From positions 1 to 40,260 of the forward strand of contig JASJDE010000010.1 of the NCBI GenBank assembly GCA_030065195.1: a stretch of DNA of 40,260 nt, in the 5' to 3' direction. This stretch comes from Erythrobacter sp. (lineage in GTDB: Bacteria > Pseudomonadota > Alphaproteobacteria > Sphingomonadales > Sphingomonadaceae). The notes below the pieces were generated by a model. It did not search any database. It had not been told where the DNA came from and saw nothing but the letters and a program-made list of their open reading frames with translations. Positions within the stretch are counted from its first letter, which is position 1. Every line of letters begins with the position of its first letter. The position numbers and the translations under genes are program-made. Of this stretch, positions 22,625-31,900 are shown piece by piece.

Positions 22625-23800
22625 TCAATTTTCCGCTGCGAAAGTGAGTTCGGCGTGTTCTTCAAGCCGCTTCACCAGAGCCTCGCCGAGGAAGTAGCCC
22701 GGAGTGCCGACACCGCCGGGCTTGTCGCATGACAGCAGCGCGATCCCCGTTTCGGTCAGCATTCGGCTGGTCGAACCATATCCCGGATCGTACTTGCCCT
22801 TCACGCCGTAATGGACCACTTTGCCGTCGCCCATATCGGCGACGAATAGGACGTCGTAGAAGCCATTCTCGCGCTCTTCCTTGCTCGGCCCTTCGCCCGG
22901 CTTGGGCGGCTTTGCACCGAACGGGTTCTTCATCATCTCGGCAGCGGCTTCGGCCATCTTCTTACCCGCTTCGCCGGGGCTGGTGAGCATCATCTCGTCA
23001 TACTGGAAGTCTTCGCCATAGGGATGTCCGGCAAGGAAGTTGGTGCGGTGGACGTTCTTGGTGTTGATCGGTGCCATCACGAACGGCGCGGCCCATTTGT
23101 CGAGGTCCTTCTCGTACATCGGGATCATGCCGGTCGGCTGGCTCGGCCCGTCGAAGCCCGGAGCGAGCGCGAACGGATCGCGCAGGACGTTGATGATCGA
23201 GGGGTTCCTGGCCGCTGCCTTCATCGTCGCGCCGAGGCTCGCGGCGGTCCCGCCCGAGAAGGTGCCGGCCATTGCCCGCACGCGCCCGCGAATGCGCGGG
23301 GCCGGCTTGCCGAAGCGCTCCTTCGCAACCTTCTGCGTCATCAGCACGCCGAGATCGAACGGGATCGAATCGAACCCGCTCGAGAAGCAGATGCGCGCGC
23401 CGGTCTTGGCAGCTTCCTCCTGATGCTCCGCGATCTTCTCCGCCATCCATGCCGGTTCGCCGCACAGATCGGCATAGTCGGTCCCGGTCTTGACGCAGGC
23501 GGCGACGAGGTTGTCGCCATAAAGCTGATACGGGCCGACCGTGGTGAGAACGACCTTGGTCCGCTCGCACATCGCCTCGAGGCTCGCCATGTCCTCGGCA
23601 TCGGCGACCACCAGCGGCGTATCGGCGGGTGCACCGATCTCGTCGCGCACGCTTTCCAGCTTGTCCTGCGAGCGGCCCGCCATCGCCCATTTGGGAGCGT
23701 TGTCGGAAGAGCCGTAGTGATTGCTCAGATACTCGGCGACGAGGCGACCGGTATAGCCGGTGGCACCATAGACGATGATGTCGAATTCGGGGTCAGCCAT
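22625..23800 (-). CDS. Saccharopine-dehydrogenase-like NAD(P)-binding oxidoreductase (trans-acting enoyl reductase family)
   Basis: This 391-residue protein starts with a Rossmann fold, FDIIVYGATGYTGRLVAEYL, followed by WAMAGRSQDKLESV and a VLTTVGPYQLYGDNLVAACVKTGTDYADLCGE segment. That combination is typical of the saccharopine-dehydrogenase-like/enoyl-reductase group (as with mycobacterial Rv2449c-like or trans-acting enoyl reductases of lipid synthesis). Its substrate is not known; a lipid acyl or membrane-lipid role is a guess. Start 23800 is chosen over 23806 because AAGGAG lies 7 bases upstream of it. It is a single-gene unit. Confidence 0.85.
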   Translation of the reverse strand: MADPEFDIIVYGATGYTGRLVAEYLSNHYGSSDNAPKWAMAGRSQDKLESVRDEIGAPADTPLVVADAEDMASLEAMCERTKVVLTTVGPYQLYGDNLVAACVKTGTDYADLCGEPAWMAEKIAEHQEEAAKTGARICFSSGFDSIPFDLGVLMTQKVAKERFGKPAPRIRGRVRAMAGTFSGGTAASLGATMKAAARNPSIINVLRDPFALAPGFDGPSQPTGMIPMYEKDLDKWAAPFVMAPINTKNVHRTNFLAGHPYGEDFQYDEMMLTSPGEAGKKMAEAAAEMMKNPFGAKPPKPGEGPSKEERENGFYDVLFVADMGDGKVVHYGVKGKYDPGYGSTSRMLTETGIALLSCDKPGGVGTPGYFLGEALVKRLEEHAELTFAAEN

Positions 23801-24155
23801 GTTCATTCTCCTTTGGCCGCTGCCATGGGCGTGCGATTGGCAGGAGTCAAAGGCCTATCGGAAGCAGAGCGCATCACTCGGTTCGTCGCTGCTGAGCCAC
23901 ACATGGACCGCATGTTACACGGTCCAGGAGAAGAAAAATCGGTCCGCAAAGCTCGCTGCCTTGCCGGCCGGTGCTCGGCCAGTCGCCGGCTTGCCTTACG
24001 GCATCCGGAGCCAAGATGAACGCTTTCGACATGGAGGGGGATCATGGCAGCGGGCGGCGATGTAGGAAAACGCGAAGTGCCAGCCGGGAAGTTCGGAAAC
24101 CGTTGGGGTCTCGGCCCCGTTGAGCGAGCATTCGCAGGCTGCCCGCACCTTGTGC
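23801..24155. other. Intergenic region (355 bases) carrying repeat copy 2
   Basis: No supported gene is seen between the reductase (start 23800, -) and the TetR gene (stop 24156, -). It holds copy 2 of the 25-bp element about 100 bases upstream of the reductase and GC-rich DNA with no start-context frame. Much of it would be the reductase promoter and leader. Confidence 0.5.
23901..23925 (-). repeat. 25-bp palindromic element, copy 2
   Basis: This is the reverse complement of 3840-3864, identical over 25 bases. Here it lies about 100 bases upstream of the reductase start on the same strand, which fits an operator or upstream activator site. Core symmetry: ACATG-N5-CATGT and GGACCG/CGGTCC. 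Confidence 0.6.
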
Positions 24156-24767
24156 TTACGTGTCTTCCAGCAAGGTGCATATGGCATGCGCGCTCTGCGC
24201 ACCCATAACCGAGAGCTCGTCTTTGGGCGCACCCGACTTCGCGCGGGCGGAGAATGCCATGAGGGTGTTCGAGGCGATCTGCGCCGCCGCGTTGATTATA
24301 CCCTCTTCGGCATCGGGAAAGGACCTGACAATACGGTCACGCATCGCATCATCTAGCTGTTCGATCGATGCAAACAGGCGAGACTTCACGGCAGACAGGT
24401 CCGCACTGCCCGGTGCCGTGCCGTAGACGAGGCAACCGGCGGCTATGCTGTCATCGCGATAGTAGATCGCAAGCATCTCGTCGTAAAACTCGGATAGCGC
24501 CGTTTTCAAGTCCCCTTCCCGCAACAGGGCGGGCACTGCAGCTTGCTCCACCTGAGCGCCAAAGGCGTCCATCGCCGCCATATACATCGACAGCTTGTCT
24601 CCAAACGACCGGTAGAGGCTCGGGCGGCTTAGCCCCGTAGCGTCGGACAGATCGTCGAGCGACACGGCAGCGAAGCCTTTGGCCCGGAACAACTCGACTA
24701 CGGCTTGCATGGCGGCGGCGCTGTCGATGCTGGGCGGTCTGCCGCGTTTTCGGGGTGCTTCGCTCAT
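24156..24767 (-). CDS. TetR/AcrR-family transcriptional regulator
   Basis: This 203-residue regulator has an N-terminal HTH with KRGRPPSIDSAAAMQAVVELFRAKGFAAVSLDDLSDATGLSRPSLYRSFGDKLSMY (about residues 7-63), typical of the family. A ligand domain follows with GCLVYG (a cysteine often placed in this position in redox- or electrophile-sensing members). It diverges from the DJ-1/PfpI gene at 24851, and matching CGAAA-N2-GTAC sites lie in front of both genes. It therefore likely represses both. Confidence 0.9.
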   Translation of the reverse strand: MSEAPRKRGRPPSIDSAAAMQAVVELFRAKGFAAVSLDDLSDATGLSRPSLYRSFGDKLSMYMAAMDAFGAQVEQAAVPALLREGDLKTALSEFYDEMLAIYYRDDSIAAGCLVYGTAPGSADLSAVKSRLFASIEQLDDAMRDRIVRSFPDAEEGIINAAAQIASNTLMAFSARAKSGAPKDELSVMGAQSAHAICTLLEDT

Positions 24768-24769
24768 TT

Positions 24770-24826
24770 ACGTACCATTTCGCATATAATAATTGACTCC
24801 GGATTATTTATGTACGAAACAGTACA
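24770..24826. promoter_or_regulatory. Paired operator sites between divergent TetR and DJ-1 genes
   Basis: TGTAC-GAAACA-GTACA (24811-24826) is a perfect 5-base-arm palindrome before the DJ-1 gene. On the opposite strand, near 24770-24785, TGCGAAATGGTACG carries the same CGAAA-N2-GTAC core just before the TetR start. Both fit one regulator controlling the two divergent promoters. TTGACT at 24793-24798 may be a -35 element for the DJ-1 gene. Confidence 0.6.
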
Positions 24827-24850
24827 AAATGCAAGCGAAAGGCCACCGAC

Positions 24851-25519
24851 ATGCTGATTCAGTCTCTCATTTATCCCGGTTTTACGACGCTCGACCTGAT
24901 CGGCGCGCTCCAGCCGCTCGCGCACATGCCGGGGGCGAAGACCGAGATCGTCGCTCGCATTCCCGGTGCCAATCCTACCGATTCCGGCGCGGCGATAATG
25001 GCTGACGCAACGTTCCAAACGGCGACGGCCGCTCCCGACGTCCTCTTGGTGCCGGGCGGAGGTACGCCTTCGATCGATGCGCTCGAAGACGAAGCGACTA
25101 TGGAATTTCTGGCCCGGCAGGGCGCTACGGCCAAGTGGATTGTCGCGGTCTGCACAGGCTCTCTGCTGCTTGGGAAGGCTGGCTTGCTGGAAGGTTACAA
25201 GGCCGCGAGCCATTGGGCGGTAATCGACACGCTCGACGTGTTCGGAGCCACGCCCGTGCAGGAGCGCGTTGTAATCGATCGCAATCGATGCACCGGGGGT
25301 GGTGTTACCGCAGGAGTCGATATTGGTTTGACGGTCGCAGGACTGCTCGCTGGAAACGACGCCGGCCGGATGATCGAGCTGATCCTCGAATACAATCCCG
25401 CCCCTCCGTTTGGCAGCGGCCATCCCAGCCTCGCCGACAATGCCACATTGGAAGTCGCGCGTGCAGCAACCGATGCGGCGCTCCCGAAGGAGCGCATCTA
25501 CCAGATTGCAGCGGCCTAG
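24851..25519 (+). CDS. DJ-1/PfpI-family protein, isonitrile-hydratase-like
   Basis: This 222-residue protein has the DJ-1/PfpI fold: IYPGFTTLDLIGALQPLA at the start (with the Asp found in isonitrile hydratase), VLLVPGGG, and the nucleophile elbow AVCTGSLLLGKAGLLEGY with Cys101, followed by ASHW and GGVTAGVDIGL. This matches the InhA subgroup best, which hydrates isonitriles to N-formamides; other members of the group act as general electrophile handlers. It likely acts with the adjacent TetR regulator and the membrane protein that follows 41 bases later. Confidence 0.88.
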   Translation: MLIQSLIYPGFTTLDLIGALQPLAHMPGAKTEIVARIPGANPTDSGAAIMADATFQTATAAPDVLLVPGGGTPSIDALEDEATMEFLARQGATAKWIVAVCTGSLLLGKAGLLEGYKAASHWAVIDTLDVFGATPVQERVVIDRNRCTGGGVTAGVDIGLTVAGLLAGNDAGRMIELILEYNPAPPFGSGHPSLADNATLEVARAATDAALPKERIYQIAAA

Positions 25520-25560
25520 AGCGCGACCAGTCCAATCTGCCAATACAGGGGCCTTCGAGC

Positions 25561-25968
25561 ATGAGCATCGTCAAAGACGTCATCACCTGGTTCAACGATA
25601 TGGGGACGCTCCCCTTGCGGATACGGATCTGGGCGACATTCTACCCCCTGCCGCAGATCATCGGAGGATTGATCTTCATTCAGACCTTTCCCGGTGCGAT
25701 TATCCTGCTTGGGCGAGTCTTGTCTGGCCTGATTGCAAGCCGGATCCACAAGCGCTCACCATTTTCCAAGTTGATGGGCCCACTTGGGCATGCGCACTGG
25801 TTGCTCATCGTGCCCTATCTGGTGCTGGAGCTCGCTACCGGGAGTCACTCGGAGCCGCTTCGCTGGTTCATGATCTACGTGATCGGCACGACGCTGATCA
25901 GCGGTGTGATCGATGTCTTCGAATTGGCGACCTACCTTAGAAAAGGACACGTGGAGTATCAGCGCTGA
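25561..25968 (+). CDS. Small integral membrane protein of unknown function
   Basis: This 135-residue protein has three or four hydrophobic segments (FYPLPQIIGGLIFIQTFPGAI, IILLGRVLSGLIA, HWLLIVPYLVLELAT, MIYVIGTTLISGVIDVFELA) separated by basic loops (SRIHKRSPFSKLMG). I do not recognise its family. It lies 41 bases after the DJ-1 gene, with GGGGCC and a GAGC leader, and is probably in the same operon and under the same TetR control. Confidence 0.78.
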   Translation: MSIVKDVITWFNDMGTLPLRIRIWATFYPLPQIIGGLIFIQTFPGAIILLGRVLSGLIASRIHKRSPFSKLMGPLGHAHWLLIVPYLVLELATGSHSEPLRWFMIYVIGTTLISGVIDVFELATYLRKGHVEYQR

Positions 25969-26041
25969 TGGCGTGGGCTCCGCGCTCGAAGTGAACTCTC
26001 GAAGCAAGCTGGGAAACCGTGCCTCGTCGCGATGCTCGCTT

Positions 26042-26596
26042 TCACAACCGCGGCAGCGTCACCCCGCGCTGGCCCATATACTTGCCTGCACGGTCCTTGT
26101 AGCTCGTTTCACAGCGTTCATTGCCCTTGAGGAACAGGAACTGGCAGGCGCCTTCGTTGGCGTAGATCTTTGCCGGGAGCGGGGTGGTGTTGGAAAATTC
26201 GAGCGTCACGTGACCTTCCCAGCCCGGCTCCAGCGGAGTGACGTTCACGATGATCCCGCAGCGGGCATAGGTGCTCTTGCCGAGGCAGATCACCAGCACG
26301 TCTTCGGGCACGCGAAAATACTCGACCGTGCGGGCGAGCGCGAAGGAGTTGGGCGGGATGATGCAGACTTCGGTCTCGCGGTCGACGAAGTTCTTCGGGT
26401 CGAAGCTCTTGGGATCCACCGTCGAGGAATCGACATTGGTGAAGATCTTGAACTCGGGCGCGACCCGCGCGTCGTAGCCGTAGGAGGATAGTCCGTAAGA
26501 GATGCAGCCGTCGCGCCGCTGCGCCTCCTCGAACGGTTCGATCATGCCGTTGGATTGGGCCTGCTCGCGGATCCACTTGTCGGAAAGAATCGCCAT
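26042..26596 (-). CDS. dcd: dCTP deaminase
   Basis: This 184-residue enzyme deaminates dCTP to dUTP, feeding dTMP synthesis. Diagnostic blocks are [78 protein letters not shown] (in parts) and [11 protein letters not shown]; the Ser/Arg of KSTYAR and Glu of [10 protein letters not shown] are the catalytic region. The length fits the trimeric E. coli-type enzyme. The start at 26596 (MAILS) is chosen because it is the family start. It lies 79 bases downstream of the adenine deaminase gene. Confidence 0.96.
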   Translation of the reverse strand: MAILSDKWIREQAQSNGMIEPFEEAQRRDGCISYGLSSYGYDARVAPEFKIFTNVDSSTVDPKSFDPKNFVDRETEVCIIPPNSFALARTVEYFRVPEDVLVICLGKSTYARCGIIVNVTPLEPGWEGHVTLEFSNTTPLPAKIYANEGACQFLFLKGNERCETSYKDRAGKYMGQRGVTLPRL

Positions 26597-26675
26597 GCGG
26601 GAGTGATTCCGGAAGCGGCGCGGCGGGGCAAGCGGGGGCAGGGAATTATCTGGGGGAGTCTCGTAACCGACGACG

Positions 26676-27713
26676 TCAAGCGGCCGTCTGCATGGCAAGC
26701 AACCGGTCGATCTCCGCCCGCTTCTCCAGGATCTTGGATGGCTCCAGGAACGAGCCTTCGTACGAATTGGCGGCGAGTATCGCGATCTCCTCGATCGTCA
26801 TGTCGAGCGCATTGGCGACCGCGCGATAATTGTCGTTGATGTACCCGCCGAAATAGGAAGGATCGTCGGAATTGACCGTCGCCTTGATCCCCCTCTCCAG
26901 CATCGTCTTGACCGGACTGGCGGCAATCTCGTCGATCACGCACAGTTTGAGATTCGACAGCGGGCACACGGTGAGCGTGTAGCCGTCGCGCACGATGCGC
27001 TCGACCAGCGCTTCGTCTTCTAGTGCGCGATTGCCGTGGTCGATCCGGTCGATCCGCAGCGTATCGAGCGCCTGCCACACATAGTCGGGCGGGCCTTCTT
27101 CGCCCGCATGCGCCACCAGCTTGAAACCGAGATCCCGGCATTTCGCGAAAACGCGGGCGAATTTCTCGGGCGGGTGGCCGACTTCCGAGGAATCGAGGCC
27201 GACCCCGGCAATTCGATCCAGCCACGGCTCGGCCTCCGCCAGCGTGGCGAAAGCGGCTTCCTCGCTCAGATGTCGCAGGAAGCACATGATCAGTTTTGAA
27301 CTGATGCCGAACCGGTCCTCCGCATCCGCCAGCGCTCTGAGAATTCCCGAGATGACCCGATCGAAGGGGACGCCGCGTTCGGTGTGTCCCTGCGGATCGA
27401 AGAATACTTCCACATGATCGACATTGTCGCGATGAACGCGCTCGAGATAGGCCATGGTCAGGTCGTGGAAGTCCTGCTCCTCGACCAGCACCTGCATGCC
27501 GAGGTAGTACAGGTCGAGAAACTCCTGGAGGTTCGAGAACCGATAGGCTGCCGCGACTTCCTCGACGCTGGCATAGGGTAAGGTCACCCCGTTGCGTTCG
27601 GCCAGCGCGAACATCATTTCCGGCTCCAGCGAGCCTTCGATATGCAAGTGGAGTTCCGCCTTGGGCACCGCGGCAATGAATGCGTCTCTCTTCTCGCGAT
27701 AGGCGCTATCCAT
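26676..27713 (-). CDS. Adenine deaminase (adenosine-deaminase-like superfamily)
   Basis: This 345-residue zinc enzyme has HLHIEGSL (zinc ligands), [67 protein letters not shown] and [11 protein letters not shown]. The FFDPQ.HT, CPLSN.KLCV and SDDP.YFGG blocks match the adenine-deaminase branch better than classical adenosine deaminases. It should turn adenine into hypoxanthine plus ammonia. ATG 27713 overlaps the TGA of the phosphoribosyltransferase gene upstream (TGATG), showing translational coupling with the next step of salvage. The assignment to adenine is from motif memory. Confidence 0.88.
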   Translation of the reverse strand: MDSAYREKRDAFIAAVPKAELHLHIEGSLEPEMMFALAERNGVTLPYASVEEVAAAYRFSNLQEFLDLYYLGMQVLVEEQDFHDLTMAYLERVHRDNVDHVEVFFDPQGHTERGVPFDRVISGILRALADAEDRFGISSKLIMCFLRHLSEEAAFATLAEAEPWLDRIAGVGLDSSEVGHPPEKFARVFAKCRDLGFKLVAHAGEEGPPDYVWQALDTLRIDRIDHGNRALEDEALVERIVRDGYTLTVCPLSNLKLCVIDEIAASPVKTMLERGIKATVNSDDPSYFGGYINDNYRAVANALDMTIEEIAILAANSYEGSFLEPSKILEKRAEIDRLLAMQTAA

Positions 27714-28276
27714 CAGCGTGCTCCCTTCCTGAGGATCTCGTCGGCACATGGTTTGTGCTGCCTGATCTCTTCGGCGGTCAGGCCATCGATCTCATGCGGG
27801 AAGATCAGCCAGTCTTCGGTCTCGCGCATGTGATAGTCCGGTGTCAGCGCCGTCTGGTTCTTGGAAGGCTTATAGAACACCGTTGCGATCTTGATCGTCG
27901 TCGGCGTGTTGCGGCGGCAGCGCTTCTTCAATTCGTCGATAAACGCTTCGACCGATCTGCCGGTGTCGAAAACATCGTCGACGATCAGCAAGGCGTCCTC
28001 GGCGTTGAGCGTGTCGATCAGATAGCCGAGTGCGTAGACCTTCACGGTGCGCGACTGCTGGCCGATGCCCATATAGGAAGAGGTTCGGATCGCTATGTGA
28101 TCGCACGAAATGCCGCGAAACTCGAGCAGCTCCTGGACTGCAATGCCGATCGGCGCCCCGCCGCGCCAGATGCCTACGATGTGCGTCGGGACGAAGCCGG
28201 ATTCGACGATCCGATTGGCGAGACCAAAGGACAGTTCGAGCAATTCGTTGGCGTCCAGGTAGATCTTGTGTTGCAC
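27713..28276 (-). CDS. Purine-type phosphoribosyltransferase (probably hypoxanthine-type)
   Basis: This 187-residue type I phosphoribosyltransferase starts at GTG (after GGAG with a 5-base gap). ALLIVDDVFDTGRS is the PRPP-binding loop, HIVGIWRGGAPIG the pyrophosphate loop region, and FPHEIDGLT a late loop typical of the group COG2236 (Hpt1-like). With adenine deaminase in overlap, hypoxanthine to IMP is the most economical role; xanthine or guanine use cannot be excluded. It is coupled by overlap to the adenine deaminase gene. Confidence 0.88.
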   Translation of the reverse strand: MQHKIYLDANELLELSFGLANRIVESGFVPTHIVGIWRGGAPIGIAVQELLEFRGISCDHIAIRTSSYMGIGQQSRTVKVYALGYLIDTLNAEDALLIVDDVFDTGRSVEAFIDELKKRCRRNTPTTIKIATVFYKPSKNQTALTPDYHMRETEDWLIFPHEIDGLTAEEIRQHKPCADEILRKGAR

Positions 28277-28343
28277 GTATTCTCCAGAAACCCATGAGAA
28301 TTCGGAACCGCTGGGAGGCGGCAGGGTTGCGGTGGCGCAAATC

Positions 28344-28874
28344 CTACTTGATCGCCGACGCTCCCAGTTGCGGGTTCATCGCCGCCACGTGGTTGAGCCA
28401 CTTCTTGGGCCGCCTGAGCATCTTTTTCGGATAGTCGACCTTCAGTCCCAGAATCTTGGCCATTTCGCCGACGAAGTGGATGCAGTTGCGCTTTTCGAGG
28501 TCGTAGTACTTGCCTGGCGCGTTCTGCCACGCGCGAACTTCCTTGATTATCCGGTGGTATTGCGCGTCGGTGATCGTGATCGTGAAATGACGGTTGGTCT
28601 TCTTGACGTTCTTTTCGCTCTCGGCCAACACCATATGCTCGACCGGGCCGCTGAGGATGGCCGGGGTCACTTTGCGCGCCGAAAAACCGTAATTCTCGTT
28701 GACTGTCTCCCCGGTGGATTCGAGTTCGCCTTCGAGCACGATAAATGTGTGTGGGTAGCGCCCGAACAGCACCGATCCGTTGAACGAGTGGAAATGGATC
28801 TGGACGTCGGCGAGCGCGGGGCCGCTCCAGACGAGCGCCAGCAGAGCGAGAAGATGGACGAGAAGGCGTTTCAT
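28344..28874 (-). CDS. Exported His/Cys protein, possibly papain-like (LRAT/NlpC-type)
   Basis: This 176-residue protein has a Sec signal (MKRLLVHLLALLALVWSGPALA). The mature part carries a His in RYPHTFIVLEG and a Cys in EKRNCIHFVGEMAKILGL, in the His-then-Cys order of permuted papain-like (LRAT/NlpC-P60-like) hydrolases. The Cys begins a long helix (NCIHFV), which supports this reading. A periplasmic amidase or lipid-acyl role is possible. It begins 26 bases after putA, so it is in the same transcript. The function is uncertain; I recognise only the layout. Confidence 0.72.
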   Translation of the reverse strand: MKRLLVHLLALLALVWSGPALADVQIHFHSFNGSVLFGRYPHTFIVLEGELESTGETVNENYGFSARKVTPAILSGPVEHMVLAESEKNVKKTNRHFTITITDAQYHRIIKEVRAWQNAPGKYYDLEKRNCIHFVGEMAKILGLKVDYPKKMLRRPKKWLNHVAAMNPQLGASAIK

Positions 28875-28900
28875 GAGGACTTGCTTATCGCGCAAATGTT

Positions 28901-31900
28901 TCAGCTTGCAAGTAAACTGGCATTGCCGCCCGCGGCCGTCGTGTCGATGCAAGTGACCCTTTCGGTCGCGAAGCGCGCGAGGTAGTGCGGTCCCCCTGCC
29001 TTGGGACCGGTTCCCGATAGCCTCTCTCCGCCAAAGGGCTGGCTTTCCACCACTGCACCGATCTGGTTGCGGTTGACGTAGAAATTGCCCACGCGCGCGC
29101 GTCGCTGGACGAACCGGCGGGTGGCTTCGATCCGGCTGTGAAGACCAAGCGTGAGGCCGTAGCCGGTGGCGTTGATATCCTCGATCACCCGCGCGAGATC
29201 GTCAGCCGCGAAACGAACGACATGCAGCACTGGGCCGAAGTTTTCGCGATTGAGGTCGAGGATCGAACCAAGTTCGATGATGGTGGGTGCGACGAAATGA
29301 CCTTTCCCGGTCTCTCGACCCAGGGCGAGCCGTTCGACCGGACGGCCACTCTTCTCGCAGTTCGCCACATGGCGTTCGAGAGCGGCTGCGGCATCGTCGT
29401 CGATCACCGGGCCGACATCGGTGGCAATGTTGGCGGGGTCGCCGATGCGGAGCGCTTCAAAACCGCCGCGGATCATCTCAAGCATCTCGTCCGCCACGTC
29501 GTCTTGCAGGTAGAGCACGCGAAGGGCTGAGCAACGCTGACCTGCGCTCTGGAACGAGCTTGCGAGCACGTCGCGCACGACCTGTTCCGGCAGCGCCGAG
29601 GAATCCACGATCATCGCGTTCTGCCCACCGGTTTCGGCGATCAGGGTCGCGATCGGCCCTTCGCGCGCGGCCAGCGTCTGGTTGATCAGCCGTGCGGTTT
29701 CCGTCGAACCGGTAAAAGCGACCCCGGCAATGCGCGGATCGGAGGTTATGGTTTGCCCCACTTCGCCCGCGCCGGGGAGCAATTGCAGCGCTTCGGGCGG
29801 GATTCCCGCTTCGTGGCACAACTTCACCGCGAGCGCGGCGATCAACGGCGTCTGCTCGGCCGGCTTGGCGATAACGCTGTTGCCAGCGGCGAGCGCGGCG
29901 GAAGCCATGCCGATGAAGATGGCGAGCGGGAAATTCCACGGCGAGATCGTGGCGAAAACTCCGCGTCCGTGAAGGCTCAACGCGTTCTCCTCACCGGTCG
30001 GACCGGGGAGGATTGTGGGGCCGCCAAACTGGCGGCGGGCTTCGCTTGCGTAATAGCGCAGGAAATCGACCGCCTCGCGCAGTTCGAGCACGCCGTCGAG
30101 CAGGGTCTTGCCAGCCTCGCGCTGGCACAGCGAAAGGAACTCGGCGCCGTGCTGCTCGAACAAGTTTGCCGCTTCTTCGAGCAGCAGCGCCCGCTTTTCG
30201 CCGCCCAACGCGTCCCAGCCGGGTTGGATCGCTTGCGCACGGGCGATCGCCGCATCGACTTCGGCGGGGGTGGCGTCGCGTCGCGTGCCGACATCGATGC
30301 CTGTATCCTGCGGCGATGTGATCGGTGCGATCTCTCCCGCCTCTTCGGCGGGGAAGCTCGGTTCGGCGGTCCATTGCCGCGTTGCCAGGCGGTCGAGTTC
30401 GGCCTGTAGCGGCCCCAGCACGAAAGGATCGGCGAGGTCGATTCCCGCGCTGTTTTGCCTGTCCGCGAAGATGTCGCCGGGCAGCGGAATCGCCGGATTG
30501 CGACGCGGGGACATGGCAGCGAGCTCGGCTACCGGGTCGACAGCCAGCTCCTCGGCGGCGAAATCCGCATCGCCCATGCGGTTGACGAAGCTGGTGTTCG
30601 CGCCGTTTTCGAGCAGGCGCCGGACGAGATAGGCGAGCAATTCCTTGTGCCCGCCGACCGGTGCATAGATTCGGACCGGAGTGGGAGAGTTGCCTTCGAG
30701 CTTGTGCAGGGCGTCGTACACTTCCTCACCCATGCCATGAAGGCGCTGGAATTCGAACGGGCGCCCGGCACCCATCTCCTTTACCGCAGCAATGGTGTAG
30801 GCATTGTGCGTGGCGAAAGCCGGGCGGATCACATCGTCGTGTTCGAACAATCGCGCGGCACAGGCGAGATAGCTTACATCCGTCGCCAGCTTGCGGGTGA
30901 AAACCGGATAGTCGCTGTACCCGCCGACCTGGCTGACCTTGATCTCGGCGTCCCAATAGGCGCCTTTGACGAGGCGCACGAACAGCTTGCGACCGTGTCG
31001 CCGGGCGAGCTTGGCCACCCAGTCGCACAGCGGAACGCCGCGCTTCTGATAGGCCTGGAGCGCAAGGCCGAAGCCCTCCCATCGCGAACCGTCCGGTCGG
31101 AGGAACAGATCGTCGTCGGCAACCAGCGTTTCGATGATATCGAGCGACAGTTCGAGCCGTTCGGCCTCTTCCGCGTCCACGGTGAAATGGATGTCGGCGT
31201 CGCGCGCTCTCAGCGCCAGCTCCTTGACGATCGGCACGATTTCCGCCCGCGCCTGCTCTGCATGGAAGAAGTCGTATTTGGGATGCAGCGCCGAAAGCTT
31301 GACCGAAATACCCGGGGAAGGTCCAATCCCGCCCGCGGCTTCCTGTGCCAGCCGGTCGAGCGCGCGGCCATAGGCGGCACGATAGCGTGCGGCATCGGCA
31401 TAGGTCATTGCCGCTTCGCCGAGCATGTCGAAGGAATGGGTCAGGCCTTTCGCACGCTCAGGCTTGGCGCGCTTGAGAGCTTCGTCGATCGTCCGCCCGA
31501 ACACGAATTGGCCGCCCAGAATCTTCATCGCCTGCAGCGTGGCCGTCCGGATCACGGGTTCGCCCATCCGGTTCATCGCGCGCTTGAGCGTCGATCCCAT
31601 GCCGCGCTGGTGCTCGTCCGGTTGCTCGAGCACTTCGCCCGTCAGCATCAGCGAGAAGGTCGCCGCGTTGACGAAGGTCGATGAGCTTTCACCGAGATGC
31701 TCGCCCCAATCGATGCTGCCAATCTTGTCTTTGATCAGTGCGTCGGCGGTCTCGTGATCGGGCACGCGCAGCAACGCTTCGGCCAGGCACATCAGGGCGA
31801 TGCCTTCCTCCGTGTCGAGCCCGAACTGCTGGAGAAACGCGTCGACTCCGCTCGCCTTTTGCGCCCGTGCACCTTCGATCAATCGGATCGCCAGTCCGAC

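Noticed and set aside
23024-24019. 331-codon plus-strand frame antisense to the reductase, ending in MDRMLHGPG, which also occurs in a frame near 3862.
   Set aside because: The shared peptide comes from the 25-bp DNA repeat, not from related proteins.
30455-31684. 409-codon plus-strand frame inside putA.
   Set aside because: Antisense to PutA, which has complete catalytic motifs on the minus strand.
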